Of a DNA stretch of 64,000 nt, positions 48,301 to 59,800 are shown in pieces; positions within the stretch are counted from its first letter, which is position 1; each line of letters begins with the position of its first letter. Under the pieces are notes generated by a model. It did not search any database. It was not told where the DNA came from and was given only the letters and a program-made list of their open reading frames with translations. The DNA comes from Salminus brasiliensis (taxonomy: Eukaryota; Chordata; Actinopteri; Characiformes; Bryconidae). A program made the position numbers and the translations under genes. The stretch covers positions 29,330,987-29,394,986 of the forward strand of contig NC_132880.1 of NCBI RefSeq assembly GCF_030463535.1, in the 5' to 3' direction.

Positions 48301-51300
48301 CATGAGCCTCACCCCAACTCTGTGCTTTAGACCGAAGATCTAACTTCTGCCACCAGTGTCTCTAATGAGTCCTCTTTTAAAGTTAAAGATCTATTCCTCC
48401 TACCATCATTTTTTCATTTTCTTTTCTTTTTTTTTGTTTACATTTATTTACAAGGAGACAATGGAGAAATTATCAAGGCTGGCCTCTGAACCAAGGTCTG
48501 ATGGTAAAGGACTTTCAGATGAACTCCAATCAGATGCCTCAGGTTTGTCCTAATATATATGTACAAAGACACAAATGTTTAATCTTTTATTATAATTTCT
48601 GTGAATTCTACTGTCTGGATAATTATGTGGAATTCTGTTTTCTCAGAGGAAGCACTTCTCTATGACGATTTCTCTGATGATGATCCTCAGAGAGACAGTA
48701 AAGATGTTGCTTTTGCTCAGGCCTATCTGGAAAAGGCAAGTCGTGCTTATGCATAAGCCTTTTGTAAGAATTCAGGTTTTTTTTTTATTATTCTTCAGTT
48801 TCACATCAAAGGATATTGCCTAAACCCTTAAAGTTTTTTGTTTGTTTGTTTTTTGTTTTTTAGGCATGTGAGGTGCTGCAGGTGGTGCCAGGGAAGGTGG
48901 AGGAGTTCCTGGGGGTTATGTATGAGTTTGAGCAGGACCCTGAAGGCAGGACATCAGTGGAGCTCTTTATGAGACTGAAGCCTGTGCTAAAAGACTGGCC
49001 TGAACTCCTCAGAGACTTTGCAGCCTTCCTGCACCCTGAACAAGCCAATGAGTGTGGCCTGGTAAGAGGGTAGCGTAAAGGGAGTGTCAGGTGTTGCTGT
49101 AAGGATGTATCTGATTAAAATGAGACCAACTGAATTTAAAAGAGTTTATTTTTTTTATGTTAGCAAGGATTGGGCAATCTGACCAGATGTATCAGTATTG
49201 TGATAAATTATGTTACATGGTGCTGCTAAATAATAAAATTTTTATCTGATTCATTCTAGCTGACCGAGCAGCAAGCTTTTGAGCGGAGCAGACGGTTCTT
49301 GAGGCAGCTGGAACTTACTTTCGGTGAACACTCAGTCCATTACAGGAGGGTTGTGCGCACTCTGCAGCAAGGCCCCTCTAAAAGCCTTAGTGGTTTAAAG
49401 GAGGTACACTTTCATTTGTATGCATTCATTCAGGAATTCAGATTTATTTTAGTTATTTAATTATTAATGTTTAATTATGTATTATTCTTTGAATGCAAAA
49501 AATGCTGTAAAATGCATTTAGTTTACTGTACATACACTTCTGTTTGTTGTGGAGGCCCAACCAGGGATAAGGGCTGTAAAATAACTTTGCCTTAAAAATC
49601 CTTTATATACACACACACACACACACGTGTTGTCCCTGTTAAATAAACAAACAGATTTTTTTTTTTTTGCTTCAGCAAACAGTTAGATATTTTCCTCTTT
49701 TTACCAGATGAAAGCCCATATAGCCATGCTCTTCCGTGACCACACCCACTTGCTGGAGGAGTATTGGGTGTTTTTTGAGCGGCTCCATCCAACTGTGCAG
49801 TGTCGTTCTGACGATGAAGAGGAAGAGGAAGAAATGGAGTGTGATGACACTGACAGTGTTTGTAGTGTTCAGACAGTACACAGTGTGGCGGCAAACCAGG
49901 AGTGTCGGCCTATTGGTGCCCATCTTTCTGAAAAGAGAACAGATGCTCACAAAAGTCCATCTCACAACAAAGACGTAAGCTTTTTGTCACATGTTGTTAC
50001 CTCCATTTGTTAACTGAAAAAAGTTTTCAATTTTAGTCATTTCCAAATCTCATCCAGTAGCTAGCACCCCCCTGTCGCACAATGCTACCAGTGCAGTACC
50101 AGGAGCCAAAAACTGTCGTAGACTATACTTATTTAATTCTTCAGTTAACATATGATTTGGCGATGAGTTGGAACCACATGTGTGTGTTTAATTGATGGAA
50201 ATACTGAACAAACTAGATTCCCATGCTGACATGTTAAGCTGTTAAGCTTTGTGGAATAAATATTAATGTATACATTATTTGTATTGTATAAAAAATGAAT
50301 GTAACTTATTGAGCTAAGGTTGCATCACCAGGTTTGTGAGGTCTGTTGTTATATCTTTTCCATTGCAGAAGGTTGACATAGTAACTCAGGATACAGAGTA
50401 CCGTGTTACTGGTCCAGAGGTGGAGGATGAAACTAATGGGGAGAGAAATGTGCAGGGCTGCCACCAAACCTTAGGAAGTCCTGTCTGTGCCAAGAACAGT
50501 TCACGTATGCCAAGCGGAGAAAAGGTTGTGCTCTGGACAAGGTTAGAAATTTAAATTTAATTGTATTAGCGGTTTTCAAGGCTTTCTCCGGTTCATTATA
50601 TGTTGCCTTGGGCCAGACAATATGACGAATGTATTTGGCAAAATATTTACAATTTAATATCACATGGTAAAAGTACATAGTTTATGTGTGGGTTTCCTTT
50701 GGCTTTTTTATGTGTACAACTGGAATAAGACGTGTAAGGCAAACTTTAATATCACATTGAATTTATTATAACAATAGGTGTATGGTAGAACAATTGTGGT
50801 ATCTGTATTGTGTGCTATTTTATGTGGTATTTAGCAAATAAATTACATATTGTTGTAGAGATGCAAATATAAATGTGGGGAAATTGACTGGCATATGCTA
50901 TTTACTTCCCTTCATGCCTGTTGGACTTCCAGTGTTCTTGCACTGCACAGTGTTGTAAGTATCTTTTCAGTGTAACGAGAGCTTCTAAATGGTGTCTTTT
51001 TGAACAGGGAGGCAGATCGTGTAATACTCACCACCTGTCAGCACAAAGGAGCCAGTCAAAGCACCTTTAGTTCTATTGCTACTCAGCTTGGAAATAAAAC
51101 GGCCACTGAGGTATGATTTTCATCTGCACTTTTAGTACTTAAAACTTTGTCATTAATAAATGAAAATGTTATTGTTAAATAATAACACTTTTAATAATCT
51201 AATAAGTGTGGTTAATAATTAATTAATTAATTAATTAATTTAATTAATTAATTATTAATTATTAAATATTTGAACCCTTTGGACTTTATTTTTTAATCAG

Positions 51301-51505
51301 AAATGGCTTTTATTATTAAGATATCTAGCATACAGTGCACAAGCAGCTGGGCTTTAGCCTGCACTACTAGAGAGGGTCAAAGAATCAAACAAGAAAAATG
51401 GCTTGTAATTGATCATGTAAATAAGTTGTTAACCTCTACAGCCCTATTACATATTCTATAATCATTTTGTACAGGTATGTATGTTGAGTGAATCAATTGC
51501 ACATT

Positions 51506-51541
<36 letters not shown>

Positions 51542-51667
51542 CCTAGTGCTTCAGTCAGACCCTCATTTTGCCTCTACTTTGGTCCCTAGGTTGGTGCACG
51601 CTACCGGGACCTCATAAAGCTCTTTCACAGATCCTGCATGAGCCCCAGAGAAGAGGAACCAGACTGA
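36313..51667 (+). CDS. GON4L: GON4L (gon-4 like; zebrafish ugly duckling/udu), 28 coding exons
   Basis: GON4L is a nuclear co-regulator linked to YY1/SIN3-type repression; udu is needed in zebrafish for blood and somite development. Exons: 36313-36562, 36674-36739, 37254-37465, 37561-37635, 37741-37791, 38293-38343, 38439-38534, 38620-38733, 39112-39282, 39852-40059, 40239-40340, 40553-40593, 40717-40826, 41340-41544, 41678-41764, 43357-43525, 43787-43916, 45869-46016, 46133-46249, 46509-48035, 48455-48542, 48647-48735, 48864-49061, 49260-49403, 49708-49974, 50369-50541, 51008-51110, 51590-51667. Phases join to ~1689 residues (human ~2240, zebrafish ~2055). Diagnostic blocks: '[20 protein letters not shown]', '[20 protein letters not shown]', 'QFVDIPLEE' and '[14 protein letters not shown]', plus the YY1AP1-related '[16 protein letters not shown]'. 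Two PAH-like (SIN3-type) helical regions are coded at 48864-49403 and 49708-49800. A C-terminal SANT/Myb-like domain starts '[14 protein letters not shown]'. The 1527-base exon encodes a low-complexity linker with an acidic end, which explains most of the length difference. Confidence 0.96.
39302..39337 (+). repeat. C-run followed by (CA)n
   Basis: About 15 C residues then about 10 CA units, 20 bases after the donor of the GON4L exon ending at 39282. Confidence 0.9.
39340..39800 (+). mobile_element. MITE copy in a GON4L intron (family A)
   Basis: Nearly complete: 'TTTGTGAACAACCCTTCTAA', 'GCATTCAGCTACTTTAAGTT', 'CAATAGAATAGGACTCTC', 'CCTAATGCCAGGCATAGGC', 'GTGGAGCAGTGGG', 'AGCAATGCTCCAAAATCTAG' and an end 'GCAGGTGTCCCAATACTTTA'. 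The parts 'AATGCTCTTGTTACTGAATG' and 'CAAAATCTAGTAGAATGCC' resemble the tail of a Tc1/hAT-type transposase gene, as expected of a deletion derivative. Confidence 0.7.
41765..43356. other. Long GON4L intron with a possible unnamed transposon
   Basis: A 1.6-kb intron. From about 42009 ('AGTTTACACTACGAATTTAG') to about 42815 ('CAGTCGTGTAGTGAAG') the composition differs from the flanks and the two ends are loosely inverted (ACACTACGA against CACTACACGA). This would fit a non-autonomous DNA element but is weak. No coding exon is recognised in the frames near 42519-42770 or 42822-43256. Confidence 0.3.
44199..45292 (+). mobile_element. Non-autonomous hAT-type transposon in a GON4L intron
   Basis: The ends are inverted: TAGGGTTGCA at 44199-44208 and TGCAACCCTG at 45283-45292 (reverse complement CAGGGTTGCA). 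Flanking 8-mers TTTACAGA (44191-44198) and TTTATGGA (45293-45300) agree at six of eight positions, the size expected of a hAT target duplication. Inside, '[13 protein letters not shown]' and '[15 protein letters not shown]' (about 44387-44492) followed by 'NLFSHL' form a broken BED-type zinc finger, the usual N-terminus of hAT/ZBED transposases. The catalytic domain is absent and the frame has stops, so it cannot move by itself. Confidence 0.75.
45301..45868. other. GON4L intron remainder, nothing recognised
   Basis: Intronic sequence after the hAT element up to the acceptor at 45868; no repeat or exon recognised. Confidence 0.4.
48736..48863 (+). other. GON4L: GC-AG intron in GON4L
   Basis: The exon ending '...YLEK' (48735) is followed by GCAAGT, not GT. 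The intron ends with a long T-rich tract and TTTAG at 48863. Reading phase 0 on both sides and the family match across the join ('[14 protein letters not shown]') support a true GC donor. The match AAG|GCAAGT to U1 is otherwise perfect, as is usual for GC introns. Confidence 0.8.
51219..51265. repeat. (AATT/TTAA)n simple repeat in last GON4L intron
   Basis: Runs of AATTAATT/TTAATTAA, self-complementary. An (AT)n run follows in the same intron at about 51512-51538. Confidence 0.85.
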
Positions 51668-52545
51668 GACAAATAAAGGATAGAGCCAAGTGCACGCCTA
51701 CTTAAACTTCTCCCAATACAAACAATTCAGTACAGCCAGTTTGGTTAAGAAGGAGTAGAATGTGAACTGATTAACCAAATGTCGCTAGTAGACTTAATGG
51801 AGAACATAATCAGCCTCTTAAAACCATCCCCACTCATAAGTTTCCCTTTGGTTCCTCTGAGAATGTGGGACAAAAGAAAAAAGACAAAACAGAGGACAAA
51901 ACATGCCATAATTAAGCTTCTTCACCTTAATATAAATCACAGAATGGTATTAAACAAGTATCAGCTGCATCGTGATGGTTTATGAGGCTGGAAACCAACA
52001 AGGCCACCTTAAGGATTGCAGACATCAAAAAGCAGCCTAGTGATTGCTATGATTGCTGGTGTTTGCTGACTTGGTTTAAAAAGAGTCAGCTGGGCTGATG
52101 AGTTAAAAAAAATAAAAACACTGAGAGCAGGCCGGACCTTAAAAGAATCTCCATGACCACTGCGAGCATTTTACCTGATATGCTTGAGCAAAAGAACTGA
52201 GTGATGAGTGAGTGTGTGTGATAGAGAGAGAGGGGGGGGCTTGGCACATTTTTGTATATATTGTGTTCGGGTTCACTGATTGACTGAATGATCAGATATC
52301 CACAGATGTTTTAGGAGCAAAAAGCCAGAAAGAGCAAAAGAGGAAGAGGTGCCTTATTTATTTTGTATTGACTGCAGCTTCATGAAGAGAGATCTCTCAC
52401 AGAAACACTGAAAACATTCATGTACAGAAACACTATGGATTACAGCAGAATACATTTGTATTTTATCTGGGGTGGTCATTTGGTGCTCATGTAAGTGACC
52501 ATTGGTATGAAAATCTGACAAATAAAAGTTTTTTTTTTTTTAATT
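51668..52545 (+). other. GON4L: GON4L 3' UTR with poly(A) signal
   Basis: Follows the TGA at 51665-51667. AATAAA at 52521-52526 with a T-rich stretch after it is the best poly(A) signal. An early AATAAA lies at 51672-51677, just past the stop. The frame 51779-51985 has no family resemblance. Confidence 0.55.
52521..52526 (+). terminator. GON4L: GON4L poly(A) signal
   Basis: Canonical AATAAA followed within 20 bases by a run of T, about 850 bases after the stop codon and about 500 bases before the PDIA3 start. Confidence 0.6.
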
Positions 52546-52845
52546 TATTACATTGCCTTTTTATTTGCCAAGTAAATATGGATAAGAAATGTCTGAACGT
52601 ATAAACATAAATTCAAATAACAAATATATACATCGAAAGATGTGGGTCATAAAAAGTATATAATATATATAGTTATTGTTTGTGGTGGGGGGCAGGATAT
52701 GTAATTATTTTCTCATATAAATATGGATAGATGTATTCTATTAAATCCAGTTTTGTTGAGACCGTGCTTTTTAAACAGATGTCAGTGTTTGTGATTCTGA
52801 CCTCTTGCGGCAGACTGAATCGTGCATTGGTGGAATTCCTAGTGG

Positions 52846-53039
52846 ACAAGCGGATCCGCCAATCACTGACTTACATCTCACCAACTGTAGAAATAACGTC
52901 CAATCCCCACTCACTTTTTCTTTCGCCCCGCCCCCAGCGTAGAGACTTCGTAAGGGCCGGAACGAGGGGGAGAATAGAGTGTGGATTACTCCTTTCTTTC
53001 TTCGTTTCTTTCTCTTCACACAGGTTTTATCTGTCTCCC
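52846..53039 (+). promoter_or_regulatory. PDIA3: PDIA3 promoter and 5' UTR
   Basis: Two CCAAT boxes on the + strand (about 52859 and 52900) and a GC box CGCCCCGCCCCC (about 52924-52935) precede a short pyrimidine-rich leader and the ATG at 53040. CCAAT plus GC boxes are typical of ER-chaperone promoters, but a full ERSE (CCAAT-N9-CCACG) is not visible. Confidence 0.5.
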
Positions 53040-53833
53040 ATGGCTAATTTAGTGTCCGGATTTGTCTTCTGTTTTTTATCCGTGTCTTTGTACAGCCGGT
53101 CGGTGCTCGCGCGCTCTGATGTTGTCGAATTGAGGGACGCGGACTTCGATTATGTAGCCGCCGAGCACGAAACCATGCTGGTAAAGTTTTACGCGCCGTG
53201 GTGAGCACATCTTACCCCTTTTCCTTCTAGCAGCTTCTAACTATTTACAGGTGTGCCCGAGTGACTCGGTTTTTAAGTTTCTAAAAAAATAAATCGCTCA
53301 TGCTTTGCTGCTCTGTGCGGTTGAGCTGTCCATGGTACTGCTGCCCGCTGCACGAGCCAGTCCTGCAGCCAGAAAGCTGTGCATTTATTTGCGTGTCAGC
53401 AACACTGCTCTTCCTACTGCTCATTAATGTCGCCTGTGTTAGGAATGTTTTTGGGGATTTTTCTGTATTTCTGTTCTAGCATAAATCATGTCCTCAGGCT
53501 CATCGACTCAACCAGACCCATCATAAACAAAGGGCTCCAAGCCTGTTTTCTCATTAAGACCTAAATAGATGTATGTCAGTGATGTAGAGTTTTAAGTCTT
53601 CAGCTATAAGAGTGTGTTCCCTAATTACAAGGGTATACTTGCCTTTTAAGGGCATATACTTCATCTCTATGTGTTGTATGTGTGTACTATGTAGTATATG
53701 TCCAAATGTTTGCGGACGCCCCTTCTAATGAAAGCATTTAGCAACTTTAAGTTAAAGGTAAAGGTGCATGTATTTGTCACTGTACTATGTACAGCGAAAT
53801 GTGTCCTCCGCATTTAACCCATCTGTGGTAGTG

Positions 53834-53886
<53 letters not shown>

Positions 53887-56800
53887 GAACTAGGGGTAGT
53901 GAGCACACACACACACTCCAGTGCACAGTGAGCAGAGAGGGTAAAGGGCCTTGCTCAAGGGCCCAACAGTGGCAGCTTGCCGAACTAGGGTAGCGAAGTT
54001 GCACCCATTGCTGACAGAGACGCACGAATAAGCGCACACACAGTTTGTCTAATTCCTGTAGAGAAGTGCTGGGCTAGAGTGGGCTTTGTACCTCACGTGT
54101 AAAGCAGTGGAACATTCTTCTTTGGAATGGTGGTGCTGCATGCAATACTTTTGAGATGAGTTGGGAATGAGATGGAGTGGTCATCTAACATCCTGACCTT
54201 ACTAACACTCATGTTGCTGAATGTGATCAAGTCCTTTGGAGCAATGCTCCAAAATCTAGTAGAAAGCCCTTCCTTGCGATTCTAGACATCGAACCAGCTA
54301 CCCCCCAGTAGCAAGTCCACTGCTCTACCCTTTAAGACACAGCTGCCACCGTTTTATTCCTTAGACGTAAGTGCATATTCCCCTGTTATAAATATACATT
54401 ATAAATATACCCCCCCCCCCATTCCCCCATTTTTTCCACAGGTGTGGCCACTGTAAGAAACTTGCTCCGGAGTTTGAAACTGCTGCCAAACGACTAAAAG
54501 GAATAGTAACTTTAGCCAAGGTAACAATATCTGACAATCTCTGGGCAGTTATCCGCCCAGTCTGAAAAGTCTTACATCTGCTCTTTTTTTGTTGTAAACA
54601 TAGACTTGTTGTTTGGTCAGTCACTGTACTGTAGACAAGAAGTTTCATGCACTGAGTTTGGGTATTTTGCGAATGTGGCCTGTGTCTTGCTTTGCACTAT
54701 ACAGGTGGACTGTACGAGTAACTCTGAGATTTGTGGGAAGTTTGGGGTCACTGGATACCCCACGCTTAAAATTTTCAGGAATGGGGAAGAGTCCTCTTCA
54801 TATGATGGTCCACGCTCAGCAGGTGTGTTTGTACATGCATGTTTGTGAGCACAATATTCAATTAGGTATTTCTTACATTTAAAGATGTTACTATCAAACA
54901 TGTTATACCTTGCAGGTTTTAGATGTATGTGCATTTGCTTAGAAGTCCATTTTAGTAAGTTTAAAAATAGTATTCCATATAGCAAAGCTGTTAGAGTAGC
55001 ATGTCCATGTCCACACAGTGTGTCTAGTCCTTGTAGAGAAGTGTTGCCAATAGAATAGGACTCTCTTTTCCTCTGGAATGACCGTGCACCTTCCAAACTT
55101 TAATGAGTTGGGGTGGTTATTATCAAACATCCTGACCTCACTATAGCTTTTGTCACTGAATCCAATCAGATCCTCACAGCAATGCTCCAGAATGTAGTAC
55201 AAAGCCTTTCCTAGACAGTAGAGACAGATACTCCACCAATAGCAAGATAAACTTGATAAAAATGTATGTATTGACACACAATTGGAAACTGCACAACCTC
55301 TTGAGACGCTGGTTTTGTGCATATGCTATGAGAATGTGTATTCATTTTTTAATAAGGGTTTTGTTCCACTCATTTGATACGTCAGCTTACCTTCCAACTA
55401 CTGTGTGTAAACAGGCATGGTCCTGAAAGTAACTTTAAGCCAAAAAGAGATTAGAAATAAATTAGAATTGAACCTTTTTTTAATTTTTTATTTCTTTTTC
55501 ACAGATGGAATCGTGGACTATATGAAGAAGCAGGCAGGCCCTGACTCAGTGCTTCTGAACAGTAAAAAAGATCTGGAGGCTTTTGCCAACCACTTTGACG
55601 CTAGTGTGGTTGGTGAGTATGTAAACTTGCCGATTCCTCTTGTTAAAAGCAATACCCAGGTTTTTTCTCCATTAGTTCATGTAGCACCCTATACCTATAT
55701 ATATATATTGATTTGCTTGTTATTCAGTTCAATAACTTTCTTAGTATAATTATACATTTTAAATATATTATCGGATACCTAAGACTTGCACAGTACTATA
55801 TGATCTGTGATATTGCAGTTTTATTAACTTGATATACTTCTCTCTCTCTCTTCACATGGGTCTTTCTTTATTTCTCACTAACCTTCAGGGGTCTTTGAGA
55901 GCAGTGATAGCCCCCAGCTGGTGGAGTTTTTAAAAGGAGCCAGTCTGATGCGGGACAGTTTCCGCTTTGCACACACAACTGACCTGCAGCTTGGCCTCAA
56001 ATATGACCTTACATCCGAGTAAGAGCAGGGGAAAGCTGGTGTGGGCAGCCAGTAGGGACAGAGGGGCTTGGAAAGACAGTGGGGGAATACAGTTTTGCAG
56101 TGGTTGTCATATTTGGATATTAAAATAAATGGAAAAGTCAGAAGTGCAGAGTCAAACCTGTCGCTGTAGTGTAATCTGAAGTTGCTGTGTTTGTCTGCAG
56201 GGGCATTTTGCTGTTCAGGCCTCCACGGCTGGCCAGTATGTTTGAAGAAAGTGTGGTGCCACACAGAGGCCCTTTTTCTGTCACTGCCCTGCGCCGCTTC
56301 ATCAGAGACAACATGTGAGTACTTATATATTCATAGCTTTGCAGTTGCAATCGAAATGATTCAACCCCCAATGCAAATCAGGTTAATTTGCAAAATGTGC
56401 AAATGTTCAGCTGTTTGCAATAAATCAACTAAACAAGACCACTTTAAATAGTTCAACACAACTAATAGAACAAGTGCTTTCTCTAAATTTAACACACATG
56501 GCCAATTTTAATGACATCATTCAACTTCATGACAAGCGTCTTTAGTACTTAGTAGAGCAAGCTCCCTTTTACTATTATGACCTGCTGCAAATGACATTGA
56601 ATAACACATCCTTTTCCTGATTCTGCCTGATATGGTAGCCATGTGGATCCATAAGCTAGTCAGCTCTGCCAGTTTTTAAAATCTCCCACTACTGGTGCAT
56701 AATATTGCGAGAAATATTGTGTAACATGTAAATGTCTTTGCATTTAGCTGTTTTGGCTTTGAGGATGTTCACAAAAGTGTGTTAAGAATGTACTTTAACA

Positions 56801-59800
56801 TCAAAGAAAATGTAATCAAATTCTCTGATTTGAATAATTATCTATCTCTTTGTGACACCACTAACGCCACTGTTTCAGCTCACCACAGAAGGTTGATGCT
56901 ATTTTAGGCACTGAAATGGAGTATAAGAAAGCAGTAAACAATAGTATTAGTATTAGTAGTAGAAGCTTTAATGTTGTATATAGAGAATGTCTTGGTGTGT
57001 GTGTGTGTAATGGATAGAAAATGATTTCAGTTTCACACTTGCATTGGTGAGCACACCCACTGCAGTACATTCCCCTCTGTAGCTACACTGTATCTGTGAT
57101 TCTGTATGTAGTTTTGGAAACTGCCCACACATGACCAAAGAGAACAGGGATCAGCTGAGGAAGAAGGACCTGCTGACGGCATATTATGACCTGGATTACC
57201 TACGCAACCCCAAAGGCTCCAACTACTGGAGAAACAGGTGAGTAGGCACCAGGCAACAGTACTAGATGAATCATACTGATTTCTAGGCAGTCAGAACAAG
57301 GGCGCCTTGTTTGATTGAAGCTCAGCTGTTTCCATAGTCCTTTTAGTCTTAATTTTTTTTATTCCTGTGGACACCTCAACAGCCTAGCAACACTAGATTT
57401 GGTACAAAGATTGAGTGAATGTTTTCAACTGTCAGATGTACAGTGGGTTCATTCTAGGACTGGAATTATGGCTTATAATGTTCAGTATTTTTCACAGTAT
57501 TGTATCACTGTATCAGTGAACCTGGTGACAGTTGTTAGCGTTGCTAAAATATAAAAGGTAGGGATATAAAGTTTGTAAAAAAAAAAAAAAGGTAAAAGTT
57601 CAAATTATTCTACAGATATTTTGCAGAGTATTAACTGATTACATTTTCAGGATTTCTAAACTGTTTTTTCAAACAATGAGGAAAGCACACACAGTACTAA
57701 ATTGTAAAACCTACAAGCAAACCACTGAGTAGTTATTAACCATCCATACAGCCTGAAACTGTTTTATTTACCTTTATATGATTTTGGTATGTTTTTTTTT
57801 CCTTTTTATTTTCTATTTATTTCCCTTTATCTTTTCATTAATCTTATCTTTTATTTTTAATTACTGCTTAACTATTGTTTTATGTATTTCCACTTATATT
57901 TATGTATTATGTGTTATAAATCGATCTTCTGACACTTAGAATATATATATTGCATTTTAATATTATCATTATCTTGTTTGTTTTGATTTAATATCTTTCT
58001 ACAATATATAAATATTTATTTCATTACCAGTTTCTTCAATCCCTATTTCATGTACAGGCTTGGCTACTGTGTAAATGAAGGTCACCCTCAGCGTAGCTTC
58101 AGTTGGACCAATATACACGGGTTTGAGACTAGACTGACTTGTACTGACCACTTCCATTCCCAAACCAATCTCCAATCTCTAGCCTCAAAAGAGCACAAGA
58201 AAAGAGAGAAAGAACTCATGAACCTGAACCCGACCTGTGGCTGATGTTGCATTGGAATAATCAGACCTAACTCGTCTCTAAATCCGTTGTTTTGGCTTGA
58301 TCAGGCTGCAGACCTCTATTTCTTCCATTTCAGTGATGCACAAAAGCTAATGTAAGCTAATACCTGCTAAACATGAGGGAGTAAGAGAGCTGCTTTGCTA
58401 TAAGCAAGCGGTAAGAGGTGCTTTAAATCTAAAAATGTCCTCAGGCATTGCTCTGATCTTTGTCAGGGTGATGAAGGTGGCATCTCAGTACAGCTCCCGA
58501 GGCCTGCTCTTCTCTGTGGCTAATCGGAAAGACTTTGTGGATGAGCTGGAAGAAGACTATGGTCTGGGATCAACAGAAGGCAGTGAGGTTCCGTTTGTTA
58601 CCATCAGGACTCGAACAGGACACAAATACAGCATGCGTGAGGAGTTCACGTAAGTCGCGCCATGTGTGACTCAGCTCACACAGCGGTGCATTTAACACAC
58701 ATTTAGATAAATATGTTAAATTTACCTTATTCAAATGATGATATTCAATAATGAACTAATTGAACTCTTTGTTTTTTTTAGGCGAGATGGAAAGTCTTTA
58801 GAGAGATTTTTGGAGGACTATTTTGCCCACAGATTGAAGCGCTATATCAAATCAGAGCCTGTACCAGCGAATAACAATGGACCAGTCAAGGTGTGTATAC
58901 AGGTTTTAGGTTCAACTTGAATATACCTTTGAGTAAAAGGACATTAGAAAGCAAATCTGGTGAATATTTATGTTTGAATATCATTCATTACTCAGCTGTT
59001 CATAATCACTTTGTTTGTGTGCAGGTGGTTGTAGCGGATACATTTGAGGAAATCGTGAATGATCCAAAAAAAGATGTGCTGATTGAGTTTTATGCCCCTT
59101 GGTGTGGCCACTGCAAGAAACTAGAGCCCAAATACACAGAACTCGGACAGGAGGTGAACCGCCTTTACAGAGAATTGGTGCAAACAATGATACCAATTTT
59201 TTTCATCATCATAATGTGCTCACATTACAGAAAATTTAAACATCAAGCTTCTCATGACTATTATTTGTTTTTGGATGGCTTAAAATGCCTTTAAATGTCT
59301 AGAATTTTCTAGAAATTGTTACACAAATCTGTCCTTCCAGTCATTTTGAAGGTTATTATTCTGTCCTCAGCTTTCCAGTGATCCCAGCATTGTCATCGCC
59401 AAGATGGATGCCATTGCAAACGATGTCCCTGAAGGTTATGATGTACAAGGGTATGTAAAACTAAATCACTGGCTTGTATATACTTATAACCACATATGTA
59501 TAATTGATTAACTAAGATTTCAACTTAACAATTAAAAAAATGGGAGGACACATTTGCTTAATTTAAGATCACAGTTGTTTTAATTGTCATGTCATCTTAA
59601 TTAAGAGTTATCAGATACACTGTTTCAGCAGTCAATAAAATAAAAGCATGACTATTTACGATGTTACATGTCCTGTGAGGATGCATGCCTTGATTATCCC
59701 ATGAGCTTTGGCAAGATGCAGCCCGTGCCACTCTAATTTTCACTTTGCATGTTTAATGCAAGCCTGTCAGCATTGTAGTTAATGTGCGTAATGGCTACTG

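Larger units (their letters stand above)
53696..54282 (+). mobile_element. MITE copy in PDIA3 intron 1, split by a second repeat
   Basis: Family A landmarks: 'GTCCAAATGTTTGCGGACGC', 'CCCTTCTAATGAAAGC', then after an interruption 'TTGCACCCATTGCTGACAGA', 'CTCCAAAATCTAGTAGAAAG'. The interruption (53751-53997) is a different repeat, and a short AAGTT is present at both joins, consistent with insertion into the MITE. Confidence 0.65.

Noticed and set aside
54283-54350. tRNA gene candidate on the minus strand
   Set aside because: tRNA-like boxes but no good cloverleaf, and it lies among SINE/MITE fragments.
59025-59294. 133-codon frame reading past PDIA3 exon 10
   Set aside because: It runs through the GTGAAC donor at 59154. 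Family alignment ('LGQE' then 'LSSDPS') places the exon end at 59153.
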